Below, one piece after another: positions 34,880 through 44,900 of a stretch of 64,000 nucleotides of DNA. Source of the stretch: Ampullaceana balthica (Eukaryota > Mollusca > Gastropoda > Lymnaeidae). A program made the position numbers and the translations under genes. The notes under the pieces are model-generated. The model did not search any database, had not been told where the DNA came from, and saw only the letters and a program-made list of their open reading frames with translations. Each line of letters opens with the position of its first letter. Within the stretch, counting starts at the first letter, position 1. The DNA is taken from positions 22,515 through 86,514 of the forward strand of contig CALYLW010001194.1 of assembly GCA_944989445.1 (NCBI GenBank), in the 5' to 3' direction.

Positions 34880-34960
34880 AAGCATATAAAAAGAGATGCC
34901 AAATGCATTCACAGTACACTGTATCACCCATCGTCATTATATAGGTGCCAACATTTAAGA
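34880..34960 (+). pseudogene. hAT transposase remnant, continued
   Basis: The frame reading NAFTVHCITHRRHY matches the C-H-x-x-H-R motif (HCIIHR) found in the insertion domain of this hAT group. It is the counterpart of the block near 62800 on the minus strand. After 34960 no similarity can be followed. Confidence 0.5.
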
Positions 34961-35317
34961 AAATGGTCTGTAAATTAATACTAATATTTGTTTAGTGTGA
35001 TCATAAACATTAAATGTTCAGAATATGTGTGTCTCAAAAACAGATTTTTTGTGTAAGAATCTGTTTCTTTGGTGTGACGTTTGTCTTTAAGTTTGTAACT
35101 TGTAGAGTCACACATATGACTTTGTCTTTTAGAATTTGTGGCCTTAGAATATAAACATAGATAAGAAAAAATATTTAAACATGTTAAATAAAATAATAGT
35201 ATAACCTATTCTAAAACGTATTAGATTAAACTATATTACACACTGCTTTAAAACTTGCTAAATAAAATAGGTATTATCATTTTTTTTTACTTCCTAGAAT
35301 CAATACATGTTATTTCT
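34961..35317. other. Anonymous AT-rich DNA
   Basis: Nothing supported. Confidence 0.5.
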
Positions 35318-35840
35318 GCTTATGTATACACCTGAAATAAATAATATAGATCTGTTTGTTTAGTCAAGGTTGTGGTAGTTCACTAATGCGTATTTAAAAA
35401 TATCATTGCAACAAATGCGACAAGGCCGAGGTGCTATCAAATGCTTAAATTAAAATAACCAGTCTACAATGTGAGAGAAATACACGAGGTCTGGACCAGC
35501 AATTTAGACAAATAAAAACAATAAATACATTCAATTGCTGTTCCTTCCTATCATGGACACTTTTTGATTGGAAAAATATGTAAAAATTAATGGTTGAGGC
35601 TACGACTATCGCCGAATTCATGTGTTTTAAATTTATGTATATAAACCTTAAGTCACTAATATCTGATTAAGCAGATGTACAATATATCATTTTATGGACA
35701 TACGTAAAAGGATTAAACGTTCATATAAGATGCAAATAACATTGCTTTGAACATGAACCCTCATAAAAAGTCTTTTATAAAAAATTAATTAATCTACATT
35801 ATTTCAAGTTATATTTACAGTTTTACAGTAACTTGAACGT
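35318..35840. repeat. Paralogous block 2b (partner 8750-9370)
   Basis: Same-strand partner of block 2a: ACACCTGAAATAAATAATAT near 35328, TTGAGGCTACGACTATCG near 35595, and TACAATATATCATTTTATGG near 35678. Confidence 0.6.
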
Positions 35841-36955
35841 GCTTAAGGTGATGCGGCTAATGCCGCTATACATCTAGCCCCCCCTCCCCCACCCCCGGAA
35901 TAAAAGGTGGATTGACTTGTTTAATCACCAGGCTGACATTCCACACAGAAAGAATATTTGAGTTTTTTTTTAGTTTCGCTTTTTTTTAATAACCCTAAAA
36001 ATTAAATATCTGCTATTTTTTTTTAAAAAGTTCTCAATAATTTTAGTAATAAAAAACAGGATCAATGTTATTGAAAAAACGTACTAGCCCGCTAATTATT
36101 TGGAATTTAATTATTTTCGTTTGTTGTTATTTCTATACTGATATATTTTTAATGCTCTTTATTTACAAAATCCAGATGTTGTTCGTTGGGCCACGACATG
36201 AACCCGAGCTCTGGTCATCGGGCGATCGATATTTTGGGCTCAGCTGACGTTATCTCGCCAATAGATTGACCCTGTCAATTAGCACGTTGACATGACCAGT
36301 AATTAAACTCCCACGTTCAAGGATCAAACGTTGTCCATACTGACACTGACCGTCTTTGCCTTCAAACGGGATCGGCCGTAAAGGGGGTGAAGAAAACTTC
36401 TAAGTGGGGGCCCATACGTTGTCAACTTTCTCTCTTAATCCTATTTGGTTTATGGTTGGGCTGTTGTCAGACTCTTTGGCCTTAATGTTAACCCGGGTCA
36501 CGTGATTTCTCAACACTCATGCACGTTGATCTTTACTTGTTTTTTGGTCTAAGACGTGTTTGAAAGGTGAAGTAATTGGTTTTAAAATTCATTATGAATA
36601 AAAAAGTAAGTATTTCTTTGAATAATACTGATGAAAGCAATGATTATAAAACTAATGTTTTGAAATTGTATTTTAGAAATGTACAACATTGTTACCTAAT
36701 GTTTAATATTTAAAGCATATTCAGTTAAACTGTTTAGTTTGTAGTGTTTCCCTCACAAACCAAAAGCTAATTGCCACAATGAATTTTCTATAGTATAAGT
36801 TTATATACAAACGTATAAGTAATTATCTAATCCTACCTGTTATAGACGCTCCTTCTATACATAAAGTTATTGCTGAAACGAATTCCTATTAATAAGAACT
36901 TATAAAATGTGACGAAATTACATCTTTTATATTTTTGCTCACAGAAACTCATTTT
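35841..36955. other. Anonymous DNA with a GC-richer patch
   Basis: 35880-35900 is C-rich. 36180-36540 is clearly less AT-rich than its surroundings and contains CACGTG (near 36500) and GGGCCCATACGTTGTC (near 36408). It could be a regulatory or first-exon region, but no coding frame or promoter can be shown. Confidence 0.35.
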
Positions 36956-36959
36956 ACAT

Positions 36960-37415
36960 TAAAGATACACAGTATCCATGTATATTAACAAAATAATGTA
37001 CATTATGATACAACATAATTTTCCTAAATCTCATAATGTAATCATTTACACAGAATCCAAATTATGCAAATAGTAATATAAATTTAAATTTCCAAACATT
37101 TTTCATAGAAACAACTAACTTGAACATCATACATTATTCTTCACATTTCTATTATTCTCTTTTAATTTGTTGTCTAAAAATCTGTTCTAATGTTATGTTG
37201 GTGTTTGCCCTCAGAGATTCATGCCACATCAAGGTGAAACAGTATCAATGTGTATCAATAAATAATGTACCTCATGATACAACATAACTTATTCAAAATT
37301 ATACAAAAGATTCTAGAATCAAAATTATACAAAAAGTAACATGAATTTAAATGACTAAACATGTTTCCACAATTGAAGCACTTCTGATAGAAACAAATAA
37401 CATGAACATCATACC
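36960..37415. repeat. Tandem duplication, about 270 bp, two copies
   Basis: 36960-37130 and 37230-37415 share AATGTAC.T.ATGATACAACA, TAGAAACAA.TAAC.TGAACA and TCATAC in order, with AT-rich differences. Confidence 0.6.
37150..37215 (-). pseudogene. LINE C-terminal fragment (second copy)
   Basis: The minus strand reads TNITLEQIFRQ, almost the same as TNITLEHIFRQ in the larger LINE remnant at 37928-38403. A short leftover of the same LINE family and strand. Confidence 0.5.
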
Positions 37416-37419
37416 TTTT

Positions 37420-37918
37420 TAAATCCTTTATATTAACTCGTGGTGTCTGCGGCCGACCTTGCTTGCTTGCTTTCTTGTCGCCAAAACTGTTGATCGATTT
37501 TTAACCCACTTGCTCGCAAGATAGCGAGCTGAAATTTTGCAGGCAGTTTCGTACCGATGATAAAAACAATGTATCAAAATTTCAGATCGATCGCATGTAC
37601 CGTAATTAAATTATTGATTTTTTAGATTATTTTATTTATTCCTATGTATCATGCTATTTTTTGAGATAGAGCGTCGCGGTGCGTATTATATTGAACAACC
37701 TTTCTGTCGCGCAATAAGGTGCGTATTTTACTGACAACACTTTTTATAAACCTATTCCTGATCGGTGCGCATTATATTAAACACGTTTTACGACACAACT
37801 GCAATTTTGTATTTTTGGATGGTCTTGCGCTGCGTGTTATAATGAACATTCTTTTAGTTACGTCTCATACGTAAAGGATTTATAGTCAAAAACTTGGTTT
37901 TTTACGGGGTTTTCTTAT
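37420..37918 (-). repeat. Solo B module with linker (minus)
   Basis: TAAATCCTTTATATTAACTC start, GACC/TTGC microsatellite, core CAGATCGATCGCATGTACCG, and end GTAAAGGATTTATAGTCAAA followed by the linker ACTTGGTTTTTTACGGGG. It sits between two LINE remnants of one family. Close in sequence to the unit at 55851-56321. Confidence 0.88.
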
Positions 37919-37927
37919 TATTAAAAT

Positions 37928-38403
37928 TCAATTATTATCTTGCAAATGTTCAATCATTTTCTGTATTGTTTGTCTAAAAATGTGTTCTAATGTTATGTTG
38001 GTGTAGTTGTGATTGTCGGAAAATGCCTTCAGTCTATGATGCCATATGTGTTTTCTGTACTGTGAAAGTATCTTTAAGCTTATTGTTTGTTGTTTCTTGT
38101 TTATAGAGTCTGGTATTATGTTTAGTGTTATTGCTTTGTCTATATCTACATTGTGTAATGTGCCTGCTTGTATGAATTGTTGAAGTGTGGATTTAGTTTG
38201 TAAAATTGTATTGCATGTGAGATACAATGTTGTTCAGTCTCATCAGCCCCTGACCTGCAGAGTGGACAGCCTATTCTTGCCCCTCTGTCTTTATATTGTC
38301 TTGCTGAGACTGGTGTTGTATTGTATATTAGTCTGTATGTCGAAATTACATCATTGTAGGGCTGGAACATGAAGTACAGACATAATCGGTTTTCAACGAA
38401 CAT
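37928..38403 (-). pseudogene. LINE reverse transcriptase C-terminus, frameshifted
   Basis: Two overlapping minus-strand frames (38403-38146 and 38227-37928) together carry the C-terminal zinc-knuckle-like segment of non-LTR reverse transcriptases: GCPLCRSGADETEQH in the first frame, then YLTCN in the second, giving Cx2C...H...C. A frameshift lies near 38220-38230. The rest of the polymerase is absent, which is the normal 5'-truncated state of LINE copies. The stop at 37928 directly precedes the linker of the solo B module. Clade not assigned. Confidence 0.6.
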
Positions 38404-38572
38404 TTACATGCATTAATGTCGGAAAGACTTAGTTTTTCGTTAAGTTTATTAGGTAGTTATATATAGAATAAAAATATTGCCATTAAGGCAAAATATTTAT
38501 GATTAATTTTTTACATAAATTAAAAAGCATAATTTGTTTAAACAAGATTTTAGAAAAAGCAATATTTTATTT

Positions 38573-38577
38573 AACAT
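38573..38577. other. Target site duplication AACAT (left)
   Basis: AACAT precedes the 5' LTR and recurs at 41653-41657 after the 3' LTR. Confidence 0.85.
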
Positions 38578-38853
38578 TGTCACGGATGACCAATTTCCCC
38601 CCTTTAACTTGTGGGCTGCGCACGGTGGTGTTGTTGGCTTGTTGGGGCGAAAGCGTGAAAAGGGAGAGTTTTTTGGTTGACGTGTTTGGAATGTGTGTAG
38701 AGGTCAGAGAGACTGTTGAAGTGAGGGGGTGTTGTATCAAGGAGTTGGAATTAAAGTTTGCTTTCTGTTAGCAGTGTTCGACTATTTCTTGTGTAATTGG
38801 TGTTGATGAATCTTTGAGCAAGCGATCCAGACATAGACAAGGACGCTTGTGAC
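38578..38853 (+). repeat. 5' LTR
   Basis: Starts TGTCACGGATGACC, ends CTTGTGAC. Compared with the 3' LTR: G for A at two sites, C for T near the TTCTGTTAGCAG motif, and two bases fewer in the T-run after GGGAGAG. The last A of the consensus TGTGACA end is replaced by T. Confidence 0.92.
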
Positions 38854-38858
38854 TTTTC

Positions 38859-38876
38859 TGGGGGCTCGTCCGGGAT
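38859..38876 (+). promoter_or_regulatory. Primer-binding site, tRNA-Pro
   Basis: TGGGGGCTCGTCCGGGAT lies 5 nt after the LTR. It is complementary to the 3' end of tRNA-Pro with CCA, the same 18-nt site used by many gammaretroviruses. A proline primer is a clear diagnostic feature of this element. Confidence 0.9.
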
Positions 38877-38914
38877 TTTACACAGGAAACACGGACACTG
38901 AGGAAGCAACGATA

Positions 38915-39439
38915 ATGCCAGTCACGACTCTGGAGGAGATCATAGCACTGGTGGATGCCCTTCAACTCAGAGGTGAGGAAAGAAGAGATTACATAGAGAG
39001 AGAGGTACAACGAGTGAGAGATGCTGAGAGAGAAATGGCGGACTGGGCGGCCGAGAGAGAAATGGCGGACCGGGCGGCTGAGAGAGAGGCAAGGTTAGAA
39101 GCCAAGAGAATTGAAGCTGCTAATGTAGGAAATGCAAATGGGACTGACAACAGACCAAGACAGCCTAAGCTTCCACCATTCATAGATGGGGTTGACCAGC
39201 TGGATGGCTACTTGACGAGGTTTGAAACTTTCGCTAGGATCAGTAAATGGCCAGAAAGTGATTGGGTGGTGTCACTAATTGCACTTCTGTCTGGTCGAGC
39301 CTTGGAGGTATACTCTAGAATGCCGTACGAGGACGCGTTGGTGTACCAAAAGGTGAAGGAAGTGCTTTTAAAGCGTTACAATCTCACCGAGGAGGGCTAC
39401 AGAAACTTATTCAGAAAGAGCAAAACCCCAGGCAGATGA
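38915..39439 (+). pseudogene. gag: gag, N-terminal part (frameshifted)
   Basis: ATG at 38915, 39 bp after the primer-binding site, is the best start; the frame is open upstream to 38849 across the primer site, which is unlikely to be translated. 174 codons. Residues about 25-70 are charged and heptad-like (repeated AEREMAD units), a probable coiled coil. Residues about 80-165 (PKLPPFIDGVDQLDGYLTRF onward) look like the capsid-type region of Ty3 gags. The frame closes at 39439, but the homologous reading continues in the next frame. This indicates a small indel near 39415-39430 rather than a natural end. Structural protein for the retroelement particle. Confidence 0.75.
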
Positions 39440-39476
39440 ATCGCCATCCATTTTTATAGGAATAATTCGGAGCTAT

Positions 39477-41027
39477 TTGTCGAAATGGATTATATTGTCG
39501 GACATTGATAAAACATTTGACGGTCTTAGAGACCTCATAGTGAAAGAGCAATTTATGGCTGTGTGTCCCGAAGATCTGGTGATTTATCTAAGGGAGCGAA
39601 ATAATGACACCCTGGAGGAAGTTGCCAGAGTGGCTGAATTATTCCTGGAGGCCAGGAATAGAAGCTTTGATTACAGCCCTGGTGCAACACAAAATGGCGA
39701 TGGTGTTGGAGATGACATGTATGGGAGAAATGTTGAGGGGCAACAGACCAGATCGGGTCAAAGAAAATGGCAAAGTAGGGCCGAGGAAAGATCAAGGTCA
39801 GACATACACTGCTTTGTGTGTCATAGGGTTGGCCATATAGCCCGCTATTGTCCCAGTTCAAAGGAGGGCGAAAATGCGAGCGTGAAGAGGGCAGCAGCGG
39901 CACATGCTATTCCAGTGCGTAAATGGACGGATAGCACGTACATGTGTGATAAAAGCCAAAAGGAAGACGGAGAAAGAAAGTTAAAGGTTGTGGAAGGGTT
40001 TATAGGATCAAAGAGTGTTGAGGTATTAAGAGATACAGGATGTGAAGCAGTGATAGTGAAAAGACAATACGTCAGAGATGACCAATTAACGGGCGAAATC
40101 GGGTTGATAAGAATGTTGGACACCAGAATAATAAGAGGAGAAAAAGCGATAATAGACATAAGAACACCATACTTGAGTGGCAGAGTGAAGGCGGTATGTG
40201 TGGAGAACTCAATAGTGGACCTTATTGTGGGAAATGTGCATGGGGTAAGGAGCTATGACGACCCAGACATGGAGTTCAAGGGGGCGAGGTTGACAACGCC
40301 AGAGTGTGGTATGGTAGAGAGGTCACAATGTGAGGTCACATCGAGGGGAAAACAGCCGGATGTGAATCGCCGTGAAACTAAAAATTCACGGGAATGTGCT
40401 ATGGTCGATGTTGGAGTCTGCGCAGAAACGGAATCAAATGAAGAGGTGAATTCCGGTGAGCATCGGTCGTTTCCCGCATTCCATTCTCGACCAACCACGA
40501 AGAGTCAAGTGAGGCGATTCCTTGGACTCACGGGCTACCATAGAAACGTACCAAACTACGCAACCCTCGCATACCCGCTGACCTCCGTGACAAAAAGGGG
40601 TCAGCCCGACAGAGTGAAATGGGGGAAAGAACAGGAAGAAGCATACGACGCCTTGAAGAGAGCCATCACAACACGGCCAATACTACACAAACCCAATATG
40701 CAAAAGTCCTTCGTTTTAAGGGCCCATGCATCGGACGTTGGACTTGGTGCTACGTTACTTCAGGAAGATAACAAGGGAATACTGCATCCTGTTGCCTTCG
40801 CCAGCAGGAATTTCTTTGAAAGAGAGATAAAGTATTCTACGATTGAGAAGCAGTGCCTGGCGATTGTGTGGGCGGTCAAGAGGTTTAAACACTACCTCTA
40901 CGGCAAACTGTTTGTTTTACAAACTGACCAACAACCTTTAAAGCATCTTACTACAGTTCGATTCGTAAGCGCCAGGATTACGAGATGGGCCATGTTTCTG
41001 CAGAACTACAGCTTTACAGGGCAGTGA
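39477..41027 (+). pseudogene. pol: gag C-terminus, protease, RT thumb and RNase H fused by deletion
   Basis: 516 codons from the ATG at 39477, though the frame is open further upstream and continues gag. Residues about 8-60 resemble a SCAN-type helical bundle (LRDLIVKEQFMAV, PEDLVIYLRER). Zinc knuckle C112-x2-C-x4-H-x4-C125. Aspartic protease with DTG at 186-188 and DLIVGNVHG near 248-256. Between about 330 and 343 the protein jumps to the reverse-transcriptase thumb (VRRFLGLTGYHR); fingers, palm and the polymerase Asp pair are absent. RNase H follows: the first catalytic Asp of the usual DASD is His (H417), Glu457 and Asp484 remain. It ends at 516 just after the RNase H region; no integrase. 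Not expected to be active. Confidence 0.82.
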
Positions 41028-41360
41028 AGTACCGGTGAAATCAAGCTCAAGATGTTGTGACATTAACCCAAAGGAGTATTATGTTCAATGACATTTTTGT
41101 TCGTTAAGTGGGATTAACTTAAAATATTATGTTTGAGTCGTTATGGATTATTGGATTTTATATTAATGATTTTGTATAAATATTATGCCGATTATCGAAT
41201 ATTAATGTTTATATTGTTTAGGAAGAAAGTTATCATTGTTTAAGTATACTTTGGGAGGAGATATCTACATAATGTTTCAAGTTAGTAAACGGGAATTCTA
41301 GTATAGGTAAATTTGGTCATTCGAGATAGTGGAAATTTGCCGCCCTCGGAAAATTTCTGG
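41028..41360. other. Retroelement 3' noncoding DNA
   Basis: AT-rich, no frame; lies where integrase or untranslated sequence would be expected. It probably holds the join of a second internal deletion. Confidence 0.5.
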
Positions 41361-41369
41361 AAAGGGGGG
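41361..41369 (+). promoter_or_regulatory. Polypurine tract
   Basis: AAAGGGGGG, four bases (CATA) before the 3' LTR; plus-strand priming site for retroelement replication. Confidence 0.8.
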
Positions 41370-41373
41370 CATA

Positions 41374-41652
41374 TGTCACGGATGACCAATTTCCCCCCTT
41401 TAACTTGTGAGCTGCGCACGGTGGTGTTGTTGGCTTGTTGGAGCGAAAGCGTGAAAAGGGAGAGTTGTTTTTGGTTGACGTGTTTGGAATGTGTGTAGAG
41501 GTCAGAGAGACTGTTGAAGTGAGGGGGTGTTGTATCAAGGAGTTGGAATTAAAGTTTGTTTTCTGTTAGCAGTGTTCGACTATTTCTTGTGTAATTGGTG
41601 TTGATGAATCTTTGAGCAAGCGATCCAGACATAGACAAGGACGCTTGTGACA
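41374..41652 (+). repeat. 3' LTR
   Basis: TGTCAC...GTGACA with perfect 6-bp inverted ends. A 61-codon frame across its left part (41313-41498) is noncoding. Confidence 0.92.
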
Positions 41653-41657
41653 AACAT
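41653..41657. other. Target site duplication AACAT (right)
   Basis: Matches 38573-38577. Confidence 0.85.
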
Positions 41658-41999
41658 TTCGACCAAAAATATTATATATTAACGACGAATCATTTCCCTT
41701 GTTTATTATAATTTTAAAACCATTTTATTTATTTTGTGAAAAGACTAAAGTAAAAATATAAGAAAAAGAAAACTAGTGCAACAAGACCGAAAGCCATACT
41801 ATTTATGTATTCATTTGAATAACAAACACAGTCCATAACCGTAGTTTTATTTAAAATATAAATGTATAGCTAAATAGAAAAAAAAAGTTTGCTATTTTAT
41901 TTTCTACAATCTATCTTTCTTCATTTTAATAATAGTAAATGACGTCATTATTTAGACGAAACTCCTGTAAATAAAACGTTGTATGAGTGAACTGCGGTC
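41658..41999. other. AT-rich flank of the 22-bp satellite
   Basis: No gene. Contains a palindromic TGACGTCA (a full cAMP-response element sequence) near 41940, 60 bp before the array. Confidence 0.5.
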
Positions 42000-44900
42000 G
42001 TGATGCATTCAAGAACAGAGAGTGATGCATTCAAGAACAGAGAGTGATGCATTCAAGAACAGAGAGTGATGCATTCAAGAACAGAGAGTGATGCATTCAA
42101 GAACAGAGAGTGATGCATTCAAGAACAGAGAGTGATGCATTCAAGAACAGAGAGTGATGCATTCAAGAACAGAGAGTGATGCATTCAAGAACAGAGAGTG
42201 ATGCATTCAAGAACAGAGAGTGATGCATTCAAGAACAGAGAGTGATGCATTCAAGAACAGAGAGTGATGCATTCAAGAACAGAGAGTGATGCATTCAAGA
42301 ACAGAGAGTGATGCATTCAAGAACAGAGAGTGATGCATTCAAGAACAGAGAGTGATGCATTCAAGAACAGAGAGTGATGCATTCAAGAACAGAGAGTGAT
42401 GCATTCAAGAACAGAGAGTGATGCATTCAAGAACAGAGAGTGATGCATTCAAGAACAGAGAGTGATGCATTCAAGAACAGAGAGTGATGCATTCAAGAAC
42501 AGAGAGTGATGCATTCAAGAACAGAGAGTGATGCATTCAAGAACAGAGAGTGATGCATTCAAGAACAGAGAGTGATGCATTCAAGAACAGAGAGTGATGC
42601 ATTCAAGAACAGAGAGTGATGCATTCAAGAACAGAGAGTGATGCATTCAAGAACAGAGAGTGATGCATTCAAGAACAGAGAGTGATGCATTCAAGAACAG
42701 AGAGTGATGCATTCAAGAACAGAGAGTGATGCATTCAAGAACAGAGAGTGATGCATTCAAGAACAGAGAGTGATGCATTCAAGAACAGAGAGTGATGCAT
42801 TCAAGAACAGAGAGTGATGCATTCAAGAACAGAGAGTGATGCATTCAAGAACAGAGAGTGATGCATTCAAGAACAGAGAGTGATGCATTCAAGAACAGAG
42901 AGTGATGCATTCAAGAACAGAGAGTGATGCATTCAAGAACAGAGAGTGATGCATTCAAGAACAGAGAGTGATGCATTCAAGAACAGAGAGTGATGCATTC
43001 AAGAACAGAGAGTGATGCATTCAAGAACAGAGAGTGATGCATTCAAGAACAGAGAGTGATGCATTCAAGAACAGAGAGTGATGCATTCAAGAACAGAGAG
43101 TGATGCATTCAAGAACAGAGAGTGATGCATTCAAGAACAGAGAGTGATGCATTCAAGAACAGAGAGTGATGCATTCAAGAACAGAGAGTGATGCATTCAA
43201 GAACAGAGAGTGATGCATTCAAGAACAGAGAGTGATGCATTCAAGAACAGAGAGTGATGCATTCAAGAACAGAGAGTGATGCATTCAAGAACAGAGAGTG
43301 ATGCATTCAAGAACAGAGAGTGATGCATTCAAGAACAGAGAGTGATGCATTCAAGAACAGAGAGTGATGCATTCAAGAACAGAGAGTGATGCATTCAAGA
43401 ACAGAGAGTGATGCATTCAAGAACAGAGAGTGATGCATTCAAGAACAGAGAGTGATGCATTCAAGAACAGAGAGTGATGCATTCAAGAACAGAGAGTGAT
43501 GCATTCAAGAACAGAGAGTGATGCATTCAAGAACAGAGAGTGATGCATTCAAGAACAGAGAGTGATGCATTCAAGAACAGAGAGTGATGCATTCAAGAAC
43601 AGAGAGTGATGCATTCAAGAACAGAGAGTGATGCATTCAAGAACAGAGAGTGATGCATTCAAGAACAGAGAGTGATGCATTCAAGAACAGAGAGTGATGC
43701 ATTCAAGAACAGAGAGTGATGCATTCAAGAACAGAGAGTGATGCATTCAAGAACAGAGAGTGATGCATTCAAGAACAGAGAGTGATGCATTCAAGAACAG
43801 AGAGTGATGCATTCAAGAACAGAGAGTGATGCATTCAAGAACAGAGAGTGATGCATTCAAGAACAGAGAGTGATGCATTCAAGAACAGAGAGTGATGCAT
43901 TCAAGAACAGAGAGTGATGCATTCAAGAACAGAGAGTGATGCATTCAAGAACAGAGAGTGATGCATTCAAGAACAGAGAGTGATGCATTCAAGAACAGAG
44001 AGTGATGCATTCAAGAACAGAGAGTGATGCATTCAAGAACAGAGAGTGATGCATTCAAGAACAGAGAGTGATGCATTCAAGAACAGAGAGTGATGCATTC
44101 AAGAACAGAGAGTGATGCATTCAAGAACAGAGAGTGATGCATTCAAGAACAGAGAGTGATGCATTCAAGAACAGAGAGTGATGCATTCAAGAACAGAGAG
44201 TGATGCATTCAAGAACAGAGAGTGATGCATTCAAGAACAGAGAGTGATGCATTCAAGAACAGAGAGTGATGCATTCAAGAACAGAGAGTGATGCATTCAA
44301 GAACAGAGAGTGATGCATTCAAGAACAGAGAGTGATGCATTCAAGAACAGAGAGTGATGCATTCAAGAACAGAGAGTGATGCATTCAAGAACAGAGAGTG
44401 ATGCATTCAAGAACAGAGAGTGATGCATTCAAGAACAGAGAGTGATGCATTCAAGAACAGAGAGTGATGCATTCAAGAACAGAGAGTGATGCATTCAAGA
44501 ACAGAGAGTGATGCATTCAAGAACAGAGAGTGATGCATTCAAGAACAGAGAGTGATGCATTCAAGAACAGAGAGTGATGCATTCAAGAACAGAGAGTGAT
44601 GCATTCAAGAACAGAGAGTGATGCATTCAAGAACAGAGAGTGATGCATTCAAGAACAGAGAGTGATGCATTCAAGAACAGAGAGTGATGCATTCAAGAAC
44701 AGAGAGTGATGCATTCAAGAACAGAGAGTGATGCATTCAAGAACAGAGAGTGATGCATTCAAGAACAGAGAGTGATGCATTCAAGAACAGAGAGTGATGC
44801 ATTCAAGAACAGAGAGTGATGCATTCAAGAACAGAGAGTGATGCATTCAAGAACAGAGAGTGATGCATTCAAGAACAGAGAGTGATGCATTCAAGAACAG

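Larger units (their letters stand above)
38578..41652 (+). mobile_element. Deleted Ty3-type LTR retrotransposon (Gmr1-like)
   Basis: 3075 bp with two LTRs, primer-binding site, gag, protease, reverse-transcriptase tail plus RNase H, and polypurine tract, flanked by AACAT. The catalytic reverse transcriptase and the integrase are missing, so it could only have moved with proteins from an intact relative. The LTRs differ by about three substitutions and a 2-bp indel, which means recent insertion. The SCAN-like gag suggests the Gmr1-like branch of Ty3 elements, in which integrase precedes reverse transcriptase; the deletion between protease and polymerase thumb would then have removed integrase together with the fingers and palm. 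That order is inference. Confidence 0.9.

Noticed and set aside
39553..40498. Minus-strand frames of 81-116 codons inside the retroelement
   Set aside because: Shadows of the plus-strand gag-pol frame, which has clear domains.
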